Below, in pieces: positions 48,333 to 58,584 of a stretch of DNA of 64,000 bases. The first letter of the stretch is position 1. Every line of letters starts with the position of its first letter. The stretch is from an uncultured Amphritea sp. (GTDB taxonomy: Bacteria > Pseudomonadota > Gammaproteobacteria > Pseudomonadales > Balneatricaceae). Both the position numbers and the translations under genes were made by a program. The notes under the pieces are model-generated. The model was not told the origin of the DNA. It saw only the letters and a program-made list of their open reading frames with translations, and did no database searches. The stretch lies in the NCBI RefSeq assembly GCF_937127095.1, contig NZ_CAKZLP010000008.1, positions 62,001 to 126,000 of the forward strand. Direction: 5' to 3'.

Positions 48333-49220
48333 ATGCTGAGAGCAGTTGCAGATCTCCTCAAGGCACCGGTATTTATTGTCGGTGTACTGATGTTGTCTGC
48401 CTGCAGTTCAACCAGTGTCTATTCGCCGGTGGACGAACGCTCAATCAGCGGACGGCATGCGGTAAAAATCGTCAGTAGTCAGACGCGCTCCGACCCCTAT
48501 AAGCCAGGTCATTATAAGGTGCGCCGGGGGGACACTCTCTATTCAATTGCATTTCGTTATGGGCTGGATTTCAGGCAGCTGGCCCGTAGCAACGGTATCA
48601 GTGATCGCTACGAGATCTACCCTGGCCAGACTCTGGCTCTAAAAGAGACTCCTCCGCCTCCCCGCAGTCAGCAGTCAGCGCCCGTCGCTAAACCCGCAAA
48701 GTCCACCATAGCGACAAAACCCGCAACTCAGAAGATACCTGCCGCTGTAAAAAGACCCGTGCCGACGCCCCCGGCGAACGCTAAAACTAAGCCTGTTACG
48801 CCACCGCTGATTGCTAAAAAGCCGCCAGCGGCGGTGGCTGAACGAACATTAGAGTGGCGCTGGCCGGTGACAGGCAAGGTTATTCAGGGCTTTAGTGATA
48901 AGGGTGTTGTGAATAAGGGGATCAACTTGGCAGGGAGTAAAGGCGAGCCGGTTTTTGCAGCCGAGTCAGGCAAAGTCGTTTATGCAGGAAGTGGTTTGCT
49001 GGGGTATGGAAACCTTGTCATTATTCATCATAATGAGAAATTTTTGAGCGCGTATGCGCATAACAGTCGCATTCTGGTGAAGGAAAATGATAAGGTAAAA
49101 ACAGGTGACAAAATTGCCGAAATTGGTAATAGCGGAGCCGCCCGAACAATGCTGCATTTTGAGATTCGCAGAGATGGACAGCCTGTGGATCCGATGATGT
49201 ATCTGCCGCGTAAAAGATGA
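48333..49220 (+). CDS. nlpD: NlpD-type LysM / M23 lipoprotein
   Basis: A 295-residue lipoprotein: lipobox LSAC near residue 22-25, LysM domain (about 60-105, YKVRRGDTLYSIAFRYGL), a Pro/Lys/Ala-rich linker (about 108-170) and a C-terminal M23 domain (about 185-290). NlpD activates the amidase AmiC at the septum, and its M23 domain is usually not catalytic. In this group rpoS is transcribed in part from a promoter inside nlpD, which is likely here too. Confidence 0.95.
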   Translation: MLRAVADLLKAPVFIVGVLMLSACSSTSVYSPVDERSISGRHAVKIVSSQTRSDPYKPGHYKVRRGDTLYSIAFRYGLDFRQLARSNGISDRYEIYPGQTLALKETPPPPRSQQSAPVAKPAKSTIATKPATQKIPAAVKRPVPTPPANAKTKPVTPPLIAKKPPAAVAERTLEWRWPVTGKVIQGFSDKGVVNKGINLAGSKGEPVFAAESGKVVYAGSGLLGYGNLVIIHHNEKFLSAYAHNSRILVKENDKVKTGDKIAEIGNSGAARTMLHFEIRRDGQPVDPMMYLPRKR

Positions 49221-49292
49221 ACAAATTATTGATTGTCACTATGAAGTAACTAATAACAATCTATAAAAACCAGGTTACTCGGGAATAAAACA

Positions 49293-50297
49293 ATGGTAAA
49301 TGTTGAAAATAGTGAGCAGGAACTGGATGCGGTTTCCGTTGATATGGATGATGCGGATGTTGACGATTCAGATGTTGACAATGTAGCTGATGACGAACCG
49401 GCGTTTCTCAACAGTGGCCGGGGCAAGGGCAGTATGGCCCATAATGACCTGCTGAATGCTAAATCGTTGGATGCAACCCAGTTATATCTGAATGAGATCG
49501 GTTTTTCCCCGTTGCTGACCGCTGAGGAGGAAGTTTATTTCTCCCGTCGTGCGCTGAAAGGCGACGAGGCCTCGCGCAAACGGATGATTGAAAGCAATTT
49601 GCGGCTGGTGGTAAAAATTGCCCGTCGCTACATCAATCGTGGGTTGACGCTGCTTGATCTGATTGAAGAGGGTAACCTCGGTCTGATTCGTGCAGTTGAA
49701 AAGTTTGACCCTGAAAGAGGTTTCCGCTTCTCTACTTACGCCACCTGGTGGATCAGACAAACAATAGAACGGGCGATTATGAATCAGACCCGGACTATCC
49801 GCCTGCCGATCCATGTGGTTAAAGAGCTGAATGTCTATCTGCGTGCCGCCCGTGAACTGGCCCAGCGGCTGGATCATGAACCAACCGTTGAAGAGATTGC
49901 AGCGGCGGTCGACAGACCGGTCGAGAATGTCGAGAAGATGTTCGGCTTGAATGAACGAGTGACCTCCATTGATGTTCCGGTGGGTAAAGATTCAGATAAG
50001 ATGTTGCTGGATACAATTGCTGATGAGGAGTCATCAGATCCGGAAACGTTGCTACAGAAATCGAATATCAGCGGAAACCTGGAAGGCTGGCTGGGAATGC
50101 TGCCGGAAAAACATGCTGAAGTGCTATCCCGTCGTTTTGGACTCAGAGGTTATGAGATGAGTACGCTGGAAGAGGTGGGTAAAGAGATCGGCCTGACCCG
50201 TGAACGGGTGCGCCAGATACAGGTTGAAGCGCTGCGCAAGTTACGCGAGATTGTTGAACGTAACGGCCTGAGCGGTGAAGACCTGCTTAAAGGCTAG
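49293..50297 (+). CDS. rpoS: RNA polymerase sigma factor RpoS
   Basis: A 334-residue sigma-38, master regulator of stationary phase and general stress. Region 1.1-like acidic N-terminus, region 2 with [16 protein letters not shown] near 145-160, and region 4 with [22 protein letters not shown] near 290 (shown in parts) are all present. It follows nlpD by 72 bases and ends at a strong terminator. Confidence 0.97.
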   Translation: MVNVENSEQELDAVSVDMDDADVDDSDVDNVADDEPAFLNSGRGKGSMAHNDLLNAKSLDATQLYLNEIGFSPLLTAEEEVYFSRRALKGDEASRKRMIESNLRLVVKIARRYINRGLTLLDLIEEGNLGLIRAVEKFDPERGFRFSTYATWWIRQTIERAIMNQTRTIRLPIHVVKELNVYLRAARELAQRLDHEPTVEEIAAAVDRPVENVEKMFGLNERVTSIDVPVGKDSDKMLLDTIADEESSDPETLLQKSNISGNLEGWLGMLPEKHAEVLSRRFGLRGYEMSTLEEVGKEIGLTRERVRQIQVEALRKLREIVERNGLSGEDLLKG

Positions 50298-50315
50298 CTG
50301 TTTGCCGATAGAGAT

Positions 50316-50348
50316 AAAAAAAACCGGGCTGAGATGCCCGGTTTTTTT
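50316..50348 (+). terminator. Intrinsic terminator after rpoS
   Basis: Stem CCGGGC / GCCCGG flanked by eight A and seven T, loop TGAGAT. The A/T flanks could also make it act on transcripts from the mutS side. Confidence 0.92.
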
Positions 50349-50384
50349 GTCTGCGTTTTCTCACTGCGTCGGATTTTCTGTAAG

Positions 50385-50459
50385 ACTCTTTGCTGTAAAG
50401 CTCTTCGCTGGAGAGCTCTTTGCTGTAGAGCTCTTTGCTGCAGAACTCTTCGCTGCAGA
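50385..50459 (+). repeat. 15-bp tandem repeat, five units, behind mutS
   Basis: Five adjacent 15-base units of the form xCTCTTyGCTGbAgA occupy 50385-50459, ending two bases before the mutS stop codon. Units differ at a few positions. Each unit can pair with its neighbour (CTCT with AGAG). The unit length is a multiple of three, so the plus strand reads as a LFA(V/A)(E/K) pentapeptide repeat, but no translation signal supports a gene. Confidence 0.9.
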
Positions 50460-50461
50460 GC

Positions 50462-53056
50462 TTAGCGCCGTTCGGCTTCTTTTTTCAGGCTGTAGATAAG
50501 CTCCAATGCCTGTCTGGGTGTCAGGTTGTCCGGTTCCAGCGCCTGAAGCTGAACCAGAGCAGGGTGGGGACGTGGAGCAACAAACAGATCATCCTGTACC
50601 GGAGGAGGTTGGCGGCGCTGTTCAGTCTGGCCGGCGTCCTCTTCCAGTTGAATCAGCTTCTGCCGCGCACGGCTGATAACATTCCCCGGCACGCCTGCCA
50701 ATTGCGCAACCTGCAAGCCATAGCTCTGACTGGCAGGCCCTTCCTGAACCTCATGCATAAAGACAATGTGATCCTGATGTTCCATCGCCGTCAGATGAAC
50801 GTTGAATACTCCCTGGCAGAGCTCTGGTAGTACGGTCAGCTCAAAGTAATGAGTAGCAAACAATGTCATCGCTTTGACTTCGTTGGCCAGGTATTCCGCT
50901 GCAGACCAGGCCAGGGATAAGCCGTCGAAGGTGCTGGTGCCGCGTCCGACTTCATCCATCAGCACCAGGCTCTGTTCGGTTGCGTTATGCAAAATATTAG
51001 CGGTTTCTGTCATCTCCACCATGAAGGTCGAACGGCCTCCGGCGAGGTCATCAGACGATCCCATACGGGTAAATATCCGGTCGACCAGACCAATGGTCGC
51101 GCTTTGCGCCGGGACATAGCTGCCGATATGGGCGAGCAGGGTAATCAGAGCGGCCTGGCGCATATAGGTGGATTTACCGCCCATGTTCGGACCGGTGATA
51201 ATCAGCATCTGCCGCTCGGGTGAGAGGCTGAGATTGTTGGCGACAAAAGGATCGTCCAGCACATCTTCAACCACCGGGTGTCGTCCACCGCTGATCTGGA
51301 TTTGCGGCTCTTCAGTCAGGGTCGGCGCAACATAATCAAGGCTGTCTGCCCGTTCGGCAAGGTTGCAGAGGACATCCAGCTCAGCCAGTGCCGCTGCACT
51401 GTCCTGCAATTCGGCGAGCTGTTCGGCAAGGGTTTCAACCAGCGCCTCATAGAGGACTTTTTCCCGGCCCAGCGTCCGGCTTTTTGCACTCAGGGCTTTA
51501 TCTTCAAACGCTTTCAATTCCGGGGTGATATAACGTTCAGCATTTTTCAGTGTCTGACGGCGAATATAGTCTACCGGCACTTCTGCCTTCTGTGCTTTGC
51601 CTATTTCAATAAAATAGCCATGCACCCGGTTGTAACCCACTTTAAGCGTTGGGATGCCAGTGCGCTCCCGTTCACGGGTTTCCAGCTGCACCAGGTAATC
51701 ACCGGCGTTCTCGCTTAGCCCCCGCAGTTCGTCCAGTTCTGCATCATAACCGGTGGCAATTACGCCGCCATCACGAATAACGACAGGTGGATTCTCAATG
51801 ACCGCACGATTTAGCAGGTCGCAAAGTTCCGGGAAGGTACTGGCCGTTTCAGCCAGGGTTTTGAGTAAGGTGGGTTGAGTCGACGCTAATTGGTCCTGAA
51901 CCTCAGGTAACACTTGAAACGCGTTTTTTAATCGTTCAAGGTCTCGTGGGCGGGCAGAACGCAGGGCAACCCGTGCCAACACCCGCTCAATATCACCGAT
52001 CTGCCTCAGCGGGGGAGATAACGGTTCAAAGCGGTAATCACTGATCAGCCACTGCAAGGCAGCCTGACGAGATTGCAGTGTATTACGGCAACGCAGCGGT
52101 CGATTGAGCCAGCGTCTTAGCATACGACTGCCCATCGGCGTGGCGGTTTTATCAATCACCGCAGCCAGGGTATTTTCGCGTCCGCCTGCAAGGTTAATGT
52201 CGATCTCCAGGTTTTTGCGGGTGGCGGCATCCAGAATCACACTTTCATCGCGTTGCTCGAGAATCAGACGACGAATATGCGGCAGTGCGGTACGTTGAGT
52301 ATCCTTTGCATATTGCAGCAGACAGCCGGCAGCCCCCAGAGCCACTGGCAGATGGTCACAGCCAAAGCCGGTCAGGTCTTTGGTCTGAAACTGCTGGCAC
52401 AGCAGACGTTCAGCGGTTTCACGTTCAAAGTTCCAGGGGGCCTGTGGACGCAGCCCTTTGTATCCCTGCAACTGGCTGGCAAGGTTATGACCATCGTTAA
52501 AGAGGATCTCTGCAGGTTTAATGCGTTCCAGTTCACCGTGAAGCGCTTCTTCACCACTAACCTCAAGCAAACTGAATCGTCCGGTACTGATATCTACAAT
52601 AGCGATACCATAGCGTTGCAGGTCGGTATTCACCGCGATCAACAGGCTGTCACGACGCTCATCCAAAAGCGCTTCATCACTCAGCGTACCAGGTGTGACA
52701 ATCCGCATCACCTTCCGCTCAACCGGCCCCTTGCTGGTAGCAGGATCGCCAATCTGTTCGCAGATCGCCACCGACTCACCCGCACGTACTATCTTCGCAA
52801 TATAGCCATCAGCCGAATGATAAGGGATCCCCGCCATCGGAATCGGCTCACCAGCAGACTTGCCCCTGGCCGTCAGGGAGATATCCAGCAGCTGAGACGC
52901 TTTCTTCGCATCATCAAAAAACAGCTCATAGAAATCCCCCATCCGATAGAATACCAGCTGATCAGGGTGGTCGGCCTTGATTCGCAGGTACTGCTGAATC
53001 ATGGGTGTATGATCGGACTTAATCGCTGCTTTGGAAGTGTCTGTTTTATGGCTCAT
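50462..53056 (-). CDS. mutS: DNA mismatch repair protein MutS
   Basis: An 864-residue MutS (E. coli 853). The N-terminal mismatch-binding domain carries the FYELF motif ([12 protein letters not shown], near 41-52). The core clamp follows, and the ATPase has Walker [14 protein letters not shown] near 620 and the [12 protein letters not shown]alker B/D-loop near 697. It is convergent with rpoS, separated from it by the terminator and the 15-bp repeat. Confidence 0.98.
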   Translation of the reverse strand: MSHKTDTSKAAIKSDHTPMIQQYLRIKADHPDQLVFYRMGDFYELFFDDAKKASQLLDISLTARGKSAGEPIPMAGIPYHSADGYIAKIVRAGESVAICEQIGDPATSKGPVERKVMRIVTPGTLSDEALLDERRDSLLIAVNTDLQRYGIAIVDISTGRFSLLEVSGEEALHGELERIKPAEILFNDGHNLASQLQGYKGLRPQAPWNFERETAERLLCQQFQTKDLTGFGCDHLPVALGAAGCLLQYAKDTQRTALPHIRRLILEQRDESVILDAATRKNLEIDINLAGGRENTLAAVIDKTATPMGSRMLRRWLNRPLRCRNTLQSRQAALQWLISDYRFEPLSPPLRQIGDIERVLARVALRSARPRDLERLKNAFQVLPEVQDQLASTQPTLLKTLAETASTFPELCDLLNRAVIENPPVVIRDGGVIATGYDAELDELRGLSENAGDYLVQLETRERERTGIPTLKVGYNRVHGYFIEIGKAQKAEVPVDYIRRQTLKNAERYITPELKAFEDKALSAKSRTLGREKVLYEALVETLAEQLAELQDSAAALAELDVLCNLAERADSLDYVAPTLTEEPQIQISGGRHPVVEDVLDDPFVANNLSLSPERQMLIITGPNMGGKSTYMRQAALITLLAHIGSYVPAQSATIGLVDRIFTRMGSSDDLAGGRSTFMVEMTETANILHNATEQSLVLMDEVGRGTSTFDGLSLAWSAAEYLANEVKAMTLFATHYFELTVLPELCQGVFNVHLTAMEHQDHIVFMHEVQEGPASQSYGLQVAQLAGVPGNVISRARQKLIQLEEDAGQTEQRRQPPPVQDDLFVAPRPHPALVQLQALEPDNLTPRQALELIYSLKKEAERR

Positions 53057-53573
53057 TTTAATTCTATTGTTGTTTAATAGCGGATAGCTGAATGTTTCAT
53101 TAGATTAAAGTGTCTGGTGCTTAGCTATGCCTGCCTGATTCGAGGCAGAGATGTTTACCGAACAGAAATAACAGCAGTTTACCAAAAATACTGATTCCTG
53201 TTGGTAGAGATTGATGGTTTACAGCAGGTTTTATAATCAAGCCATTATTAAATACGCTGAAATGGGGGCTGCGGTAGCTGAACTCATGCAGTATGAGTGG
53301 CACAGGCTTGGTTCATTTATCTTAGGGGTAAAGCGACCCAGGAAGAAATTCGCCATTGGGTGAAATTGTGTGTGCTGAGGAACCGCTCTAAATTCCGCTT
53401 TGAGGAGGATGAGAGGCCGCTTTCTGGTTGTAAACACGACTTAAATAGGGTGTCGTTTTGTCTCTGAAGGCAGATACTCAGGTCAGCAATATAGTAGTTG
53501 CTCTGAGACATGTAAGTTGGCGTGATAATATTGTATGATCTTGGCCTGTAAATTTTGTTATGGATAGTGATTG
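53057..53573. other. Intergenic region between mutS and the polysaccharide locus
   Basis: About 520 bases without a supported gene; short open frames on the minus strand show no recognisable product. It must hold the mutS promoter and that of the polysaccharide locus. A partial ops-like sequence is listed separately. A small palindrome ACTCAT-GCAGT-ATGAGT lies at 53282-53298. Confidence 0.5.
53268..53298 (+). promoter_or_regulatory. Weak ops/JUMPstart-like element
   Basis: GCGGTAG at 53271-53277 matches the core of the RfaH recruitment site (GGCGGTAGnnTG) except for the first and last positions, and a six-pair hairpin follows at 53282-53298. It lies about 300 bases upstream of the first locus gene, on its strand, where ops elements occur in capsule and O-antigen operons. 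The match is short and may be chance. Confidence 0.3.
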
Positions 53574-53942
53574 ATGAAGCTGAATAACTCCCGAATAGTC
53601 AACTCCACAGCTGTGTTATTTTCAGTGGTTTTTTTAACAGCATGTACATCACAACCGTTGCATAGATCAGGAGAAGTGTCATCTTCTCCTGAAGTTGGCT
53701 TCGAGAATGTTCTGCCCGCGGACGTGAATGAAATCCTGGCGGGTAATCAACAGGACCTGTCTCTTCTTATCTCTTCGGGTAGCCTGCAAGGCAAAAATCT
53801 GACGGCTGGTGCGACATATTTTGCAGCCAGTGGGCGCTTCTGTCGTAAAGTTGTGATCAGCGATGACCTTTCGAAAGAACGTTTTGTTGCCTGCACTGAT
53901 CCTGAATCCACTCGATGGGAATTGATTTCGGTCGCCATCTGA
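53574..53942 (+). CDS. Small predicted lipoprotein heading the polysaccharide locus
   Basis: A 122-residue lipoprotein: signal peptide with lipobox LTAC (Cys near 24), then a Ser-rich linker and a compact domain (about 45-122) containing TYFAASGRFCRKV and FVACTDPESTRWELI, with two cysteines that may pair. I do not recognise a named family. It precedes the kpsD-like gene by about 60 bases on the same strand, so a role at the outer-membrane end of polysaccharide export is a reasonable inference. An in-frame TTG at 53571 is immediately before the ATG. Confidence 0.75.
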   Translation: MKLNNSRIVNSTAVLFSVVFLTACTSQPLHRSGEVSSSPEVGFENVLPADVNEILAGNQQDLSLLISSGSLQGKNLTAGATYFAASGRFCRKVVISDDLSKERFVACTDPESTRWELISVAI

Positions 53943-54006
53943 TTTTCGCGGGGTTGATACCCAGATAACTATAATCGTTAGTTATAACGTTAAATGGAAT
54001 TCATTG

Positions 54007-55725
54007 ATGAATTTTTACAGTACAAGTCTTAGCACCGTTATTCACAAAGGTTTTGTCGCAGGGGTTGCCCTGTTGATATCGGGTTTGGCCAGCGCCGCTA
54101 TAGAAAATGCCGGTGATCTTGATCCTGCTGTTCAGCAGTTAATGAACGGGGGTTCTAATGCACCGCAGGTGCAACAAAATATTGATTGGAAGTCCGGGAC
54201 TTATGGTCAGTTAGGCTCTAAAGAAGTCATCAGTTCTGATGATATCCGTCCTTTCGGTAGTCAGTTATTTGATGGTGGTTTTAGTGGCTTGCGATCAGAT
54301 GGCCTAAACTCAGATTATAAAGTCACTCCGGGGGACCAGGTTGTTCTGCGTATCTGGGGTGCGATAGAGATGGAACGGGTGTTGCCGGTTGATGCTCGTG
54401 GTAATGTTTTTATACCGACTATAGGCCCTGTCAGAGTTCAGGGGCTTAGCCATAAAGATCTTGATACCCGAATTCGCGGCGCTGTTCGAGCTATCTATCC
54501 AGAAAACGTCAATGTTTATACCCAGGTGCAGGGCGTCCAGCCGGTGGGTGTATTTGTCACAGGTTTTGTCTCCCGTCCCGGTCGTTATGCGGGTACACCG
54601 AATGATTCCGCTATCTACTTTCTTAATCAGGCCGGTGGTATTGATGACCTAATGGGAACCTATCGGGCGATTAAGGTTATTCGTAACGGTAAAACGATTG
54701 AAACTATCGACCTTTATGATTTTTTATTGAATGGCCAGATGGCACGACCTCAGTTTCGTGATGGTGATACCCTGGTGGTCGGTGAACGGAAAGCGTCTGT
54801 AGTTGTGACCGGCGATGTTGAGCGTTCATATCGATATGAGCTTGCAAAGAGTGAGATGACAGGCAGTGCTCTGATTAAATTGACGCATTTGAAAGCGGGT
54901 GTTTCCCATGTATTGTTACGCGGAGATCGCAACAGCGGGCCTCTAACCGGATACCTGTCATTGGCAGACTTCGAACAGCAGTCACTGCAAAATGGCGACG
55001 AAGTTATTTTGAGTATTGATAAACGCTATGACACGATCGTTGTTGAGATAGAGGGAAGTTTTTACGGGCCATCCCGTTACTCCCTGCCCCGCGATATTAT
55101 GTTACAAGACTTTCTTGATTCGATCGCAGTGCCCAAAAATATTACTGATACAACCAGCATCTCTATGCGTCGTGAAAGCGTCGCGTTGCGGCAGAAGGAA
55201 TCTTTAGATGAAAGCCTGCGACGTCTGGAGGCAACCTATCTAGGCGCATCTTCCGCTACCTCGCAGGAGGCCAGTATCCGTGTTCAGGAAGCGGAGCTTA
55301 TCACTAAGTTTATTGCCAGGGCTTCCAAAGCAGAGCCTAGTGGTCGACTTGTTGTCGCCTCTAATGACCATATAGCGAATATTCGTTTACAGGATGGTGA
55401 TGTAATTACTATACCTGAAAAGTCAGACTCGCTGCTTATCAGCGGCGAAGTTCTGGTACCTCAGTCTGTTGTGTTTACATCCGGGAGAAGTGTTGCTGAC
55501 TACATTGATGGTGCGGGAGGTTTTAGTACTCATGCAGATAAATCAAAAATCCTGATAGTGCGACAGAATGGTGAGGTGCGTGATGCTGGAGATGTGTCTT
55601 TAAAAGCGGGTGATGAAATTCTGGTATTGCCTGTCGTACCAACCAAAAATTTACAGCTGGCGACCAGTATCTCTCAAATTTTATATCAGATAGCGGTGGC
55701 TACTAAAGTAGTTACAGGTCTTTGA
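54007..55725 (+). CDS. kpsD: Capsule polysaccharide export protein, OPX family (KpsD-like)
   Basis: A 572-residue secreted protein with signal peptide (about 1-30), a polysaccharide-export domain (about 98-180, GDQVVLRIWGAIE then VDARGNVFIPTIGPV) and several SLBB-like domains after it (about 180-250, 260-340 and 470-550). Length matches KpsD of group 2 capsules (about 560) rather than Wza (380). It connects the inner-membrane exporter to the outer membrane. A TTG at 54004 is in frame, but ATG at 54007 is preferred. A hydrophobic end near 550-572 is noted. Confidence 0.87.
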   Translation: MNFYSTSLSTVIHKGFVAGVALLISGLASAAIENAGDLDPAVQQLMNGGSNAPQVQQNIDWKSGTYGQLGSKEVISSDDIRPFGSQLFDGGFSGLRSDGLNSDYKVTPGDQVVLRIWGAIEMERVLPVDARGNVFIPTIGPVRVQGLSHKDLDTRIRGAVRAIYPENVNVYTQVQGVQPVGVFVTGFVSRPGRYAGTPNDSAIYFLNQAGGIDDLMGTYRAIKVIRNGKTIETIDLYDFLLNGQMARPQFRDGDTLVVGERKASVVVTGDVERSYRYELAKSEMTGSALIKLTHLKAGVSHVLLRGDRNSGPLTGYLSLADFEQQSLQNGDEVILSIDKRYDTIVVEIEGSFYGPSRYSLPRDIMLQDFLDSIAVPKNITDTTSISMRRESVALRQKESLDESLRRLEATYLGASSATSQEASIRVQEAELITKFIARASKAEPSGRLVVASNDHIANIRLQDGDVITIPEKSDSLLISGEVLVPQSVVFTSGRSVADYIDGAGGFSTHADKSKILIVRQNGEVRDAGDVSLKAGDEILVLPVVPTKNLQLATSISQILYQIAVATKVVTGL

Positions 55726-55790
55726 TTAGAGAGTTTTACAGTAGAATCATATTATGACTGTAATTATTCAACACCTAATGGAGTAGTTCA

Positions 55791-56582
55791 TTGTTATCAC
55801 CTCGTACTCCCTGGCAGGTAACCCGTGCGGTATGGCATGCGCTGTTTATGCGTGAGGCATTAGCGCGGACGACATCAAATCGTATGGCCTGGTTCTGGAT
55901 GTTACTGGAACCTATTGCTCTGGTCGCGATGATGGTAGGAATACGGTCTGTTATATCCAGCGGTCAACACAATATAGGTGGTGTTCACTTTATTCCGTGG
56001 TTGATTTGCGGGCTATTCAGTTTCTTTCTGTTTCGCGAGAATATGATACGTTCAATAGGCGCTGTTAGTGCATATAAAGGGCTGTTTTCTTATCGCCAGG
56101 TTAAACCGATAGACCCTGTGTTTATTCGTTGTTATTTAGAAGGGATGCTAAAAAGTTTTATTTTTATGCTCTTTATTATCGTCGGACTATTACTTGAAAT
56201 TGATTTGTTTCCAGCAGAGCCGTTGGAGGCTTTGTTTGTTTGGTTGCTTCTTTGGATGCTGGGATTAGGAGCAGGATTAACATTGTCTGTTCTGTCCGAT
56301 TTAGTTCCTGAGATTGGGAAAATTATCAACCTCACATCGATGCCACTAATATTGATTTCAAGTGTAATGATCCCTTTGAATTACTTACCACACCAGATAC
56401 AGCGTTATCTGATATTAAATCCAATCGTTCATGGTGTTGAGAGCCTCAGAGTTTGTTTTTTTGATTCGTATCGTGCGATTAATGGCATTAGTATTGTCTA
56501 TTTAAGTATATGGGCATTGGGGCTGGTTTCATTGGGACTTTTATTACACTTGCGTTTTGCTGTGAGGCTGAAAGCTCAATGA
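55791..56582 (+). CDS. kpsM: Capsule export ABC transporter permease (KpsM-like)
   Basis: A 263-residue ABC-2 type permease with six hydrophobic segments and the family's early region TRAVWHALFMREALARTTSNR split around residue 9-28. It forms the membrane channel for lipid-linked polysaccharide. The start is TTG at 55791, supported by GGAG seven bases upstream. The end overlaps the kpsT-like start by four bases. Confidence 0.9.
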   Translation: MLSPRTPWQVTRAVWHALFMREALARTTSNRMAWFWMLLEPIALVAMMVGIRSVISSGQHNIGGVHFIPWLICGLFSFFLFRENMIRSIGAVSAYKGLFSYRQVKPIDPVFIRCYLEGMLKSFIFMLFIIVGLLLEIDLFPAEPLEALFVWLLLWMLGLGAGLTLSVLSDLVPEIGKIINLTSMPLILISSVMIPLNYLPHQIQRYLILNPIVHGVESLRVCFFDSYRAINGISIVYLSIWALGLVSLGLLLHLRFAVRLKAQ

Positions 56583-57259
56583 TCAGTATTCGTAATATTT
56601 ATAAACGCTATCATAATCATCATGGCAGTGATTGGGTATTAAAAGATATTAGTATTGATATTCCCACCGGGGTAAGTGTCGGCCTGCTAGGACGAAATGG
56701 GGCAGGAAAATCTACTTTGTTGCGCATAATCGGAGGGATGGATACCCCGGATAGGGGCGAAATAATAAGGGATTGCAGTGTTTCCTGGCCAATAGGAATT
56801 AGCGGTGGCTTTCAGGGGTCTATGACGGGACGACAGAATGTGAAATTTGTAGCGCGCGTACATGGCTCCGGAAAAGATATTGATCGTATCATTAACTTTG
56901 TTGAAGAATTTGCTGAGATAGGAAAAGCATTTGATGAGCCTGTCAAAACGTATTCAAGTGGTATGCGAAGCAGACTGTCGTTTGGCTTATCGCTAGCGTT
57001 TGATTTCGATGTTTTTTTGTCCGATGAGGCTACCTCTGTAGGTGACCGTGCTTTTAAAGAAAAGGCAACTAAGGCATTTAAAGATCGTGTTGGTCAGGCA
57101 GGTTTGATAATTGTTTCGCATGCCGAGGCTATCTTAAAGGATCTGTGCCAAGCCGGAATTTGGCTTGATGAAGGTAAAGCTTATTGGTTTGATGATATTA
57201 ATGAGGCTATATCTGCATACCACGAGAGCACCGATAAACAAACCGTTAAAGCTAAGTGA
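56579..57259 (+). CDS. kpsT: Capsule export ABC transporter ATP-binding protein (KpsT-like)
   Basis: A 226-residue ABC ATPase. Walker A GRNGAGKST near 42-50, a signature-like YSSGMRSRLSFGL near 130-142, Walker B FDVFLSDEA near 150 and the switch His in IIVSHAEA near 182. It lacks the long C-terminal carbohydrate-binding domain of Wzt proteins, so it resembles KpsT. Translation is coupled to kpsM. ATG at 56579 is the family start, though the frame is open upstream. Confidence 0.92.
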   Translation: MISIRNIYKRYHNHHGSDWVLKDISIDIPTGVSVGLLGRNGAGKSTLLRIIGGMDTPDRGEIIRDCSVSWPIGISGGFQGSMTGRQNVKFVARVHGSGKDIDRIINFVEEFAEIGKAFDEPVKTYSSGMRSRLSFGLSLAFDFDVFLSDEATSVGDRAFKEKATKAFKDRVGQAGLIIVSHAEAILKDLCQAGIWLDEGKAYWFDDINEAISAYHESTDKQTVKAK

Positions 57260-57273
57260 GATAGAAGGCTGTA

Positions 57274-58362
57274 ATGAAATTATTTTTTAGGCAACAACCA
57301 TATTGGCCCCTGTGCATGCTTTTAATCGTTATTGTTTCTGGCTACTGGAGTTTATGGGCAACTGACCGTTATGTTTCAGAAAGTAATATTGTCTTAGAAA
57401 GCCCCCAAATATCTGTGCCAGATTTGAATTTTTCTTCATTGTTAGGTGGTGGAGGCGGAGGGGGTGGCGATATGCTGCTTTTACGCGATTATCTATTGTC
57501 TGTCGATATGCTTCGTAAAATAGATAAAGAGCTTGGACTCCGAGAACACTATTCTAATCATAGTGTGGATTTCTTTTCCCGTCTTCGATCAGTTGATATT
57601 CCAATTGAGGATCTACATGAATATTACTTAAATCATGTGTCAGTTGAGTTTGATGAGTATGCTCAGGTATTACGCATTAAAGTTGAGGCATTCAGCCCGA
57701 AAGTTTCCTTAGATATATTGTCAATGTTACTGCGAGAGGGTGAAGCCCATATGAATGCGATGGGGCAACGTCTAGCTGCAGAGCAGGTCAGATTCCTTGA
57801 ATTACAAGTTGCTGAGTTAAACGATAATTTTCATAGTGCCAGAAAGGATCTCATAAATTATCAAAACCTGAATGGTTTGATTTCTCCAATAGGAAGCGTG
57901 GAAAGTATAAGTGCTGTTGTTGCGCAGCTTGAAGCAAAATTGGCGACGCTTCAGGCAGAGAAAACTATGATGGCAAGCTATCAAAGTGAAACTTCACCGG
58001 CAGTGATTAGAATCGAAAGTGAAATTTCTGCTTTGCATCAGCAGATAAAAAAGGAGAGAGCACGCATGGCGCAACAGTCAGGCAATGCTTTAAATACTCT
58101 GTCAGCTGAGTATCAGACTCTGGAACTAAAGGTTCTGTTTGCACAAGAGAGCTACTCCGGTGCGTTGGCTGCGCTACAGACTACGAGAATAGAGGCGGCA
58201 CGTAAGCTTAAACAAGTTTCTATACTGCAAAGCCCGACTCTGCCTGAATATGCAGTACAGCCCCGGCGGCTATATAACATAATAGTCTTTATGGTTATTA
58301 GTTTATTTGTAACTTTAATAATGCATATGTTGGTATTGATTATCAGAGATCATAGAGATTGA
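57274..58362 (+). CDS. kpsE: Capsule export inner-membrane protein (KpsE-like)
   Basis: A 362-residue polysaccharide co-polymerase-like protein with a membrane helix near 11-30, a long periplasmic part containing coiled coil (about 160-300), and a second helix near 330-352. This is the KpsE/CtrB architecture that links KpsMT to KpsD. An uninterrupted run of eight glycines (57445-57468) sits just after the first periplasmic strand, in the flexible region. It starts 15 bases after the kpsT-like stop with AGAAGG upstream. Confidence 0.88.
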   Translation: MKLFFRQQPYWPLCMLLIVIVSGYWSLWATDRYVSESNIVLESPQISVPDLNFSSLLGGGGGGGGDMLLLRDYLLSVDMLRKIDKELGLREHYSNHSVDFFSRLRSVDIPIEDLHEYYLNHVSVEFDEYAQVLRIKVEAFSPKVSLDILSMLLREGEAHMNAMGQRLAAEQVRFLELQVAELNDNFHSARKDLINYQNLNGLISPIGSVESISAVVAQLEAKLATLQAEKTMMASYQSETSPAVIRIESEISALHQQIKKERARMAQQSGNALNTLSAEYQTLELKVLFAQESYSGALAALQTTRIEAARKLKQVSILQSPTLPEYAVQPRRLYNIIVFMVISLFVTLIMHMLVLIIRDHRD

Positions 58363-58584
58363 TTGTTATTAGTGTTTTCGACACAGAAAATGAGGTCTGA
58401 TGAAATTTGGAACAAAGACTGAATTTTTTTCAATATCTATGTGATTAAAGAGCGTTATCATTTGTAAACTTTCATTGTAGAAGCTTAAAGTTGTTTTGAA
58501 TGATATTTTAAAACTGAAACGCGTATGGCTTTAATATAAATACAAAGCGTTACTTGTATCAGGCAATTACAATGCAGTTGAATA

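Noticed and set aside
50275..50499. Plus-strand open frame encoding a LFAVE-type pentapeptide repeat
   Set aside because: It crosses the rpoS terminator and the 15-bp repeat, has no ribosome-binding site, and its repeat follows automatically from the 15-base period.
52253..53077. 274-residue plus-strand open frame antisense to mutS
   Set aside because: It is a shadow of the mutS reading frame. The protein resembles nothing known to me and has no start context.
53121..53511. Possible remnant transposase in the mutS-lipoprotein spacer
   Set aside because: Short minus-strand frames are open, but I could not match them to any transposase motif and saw no terminal inverted repeats.
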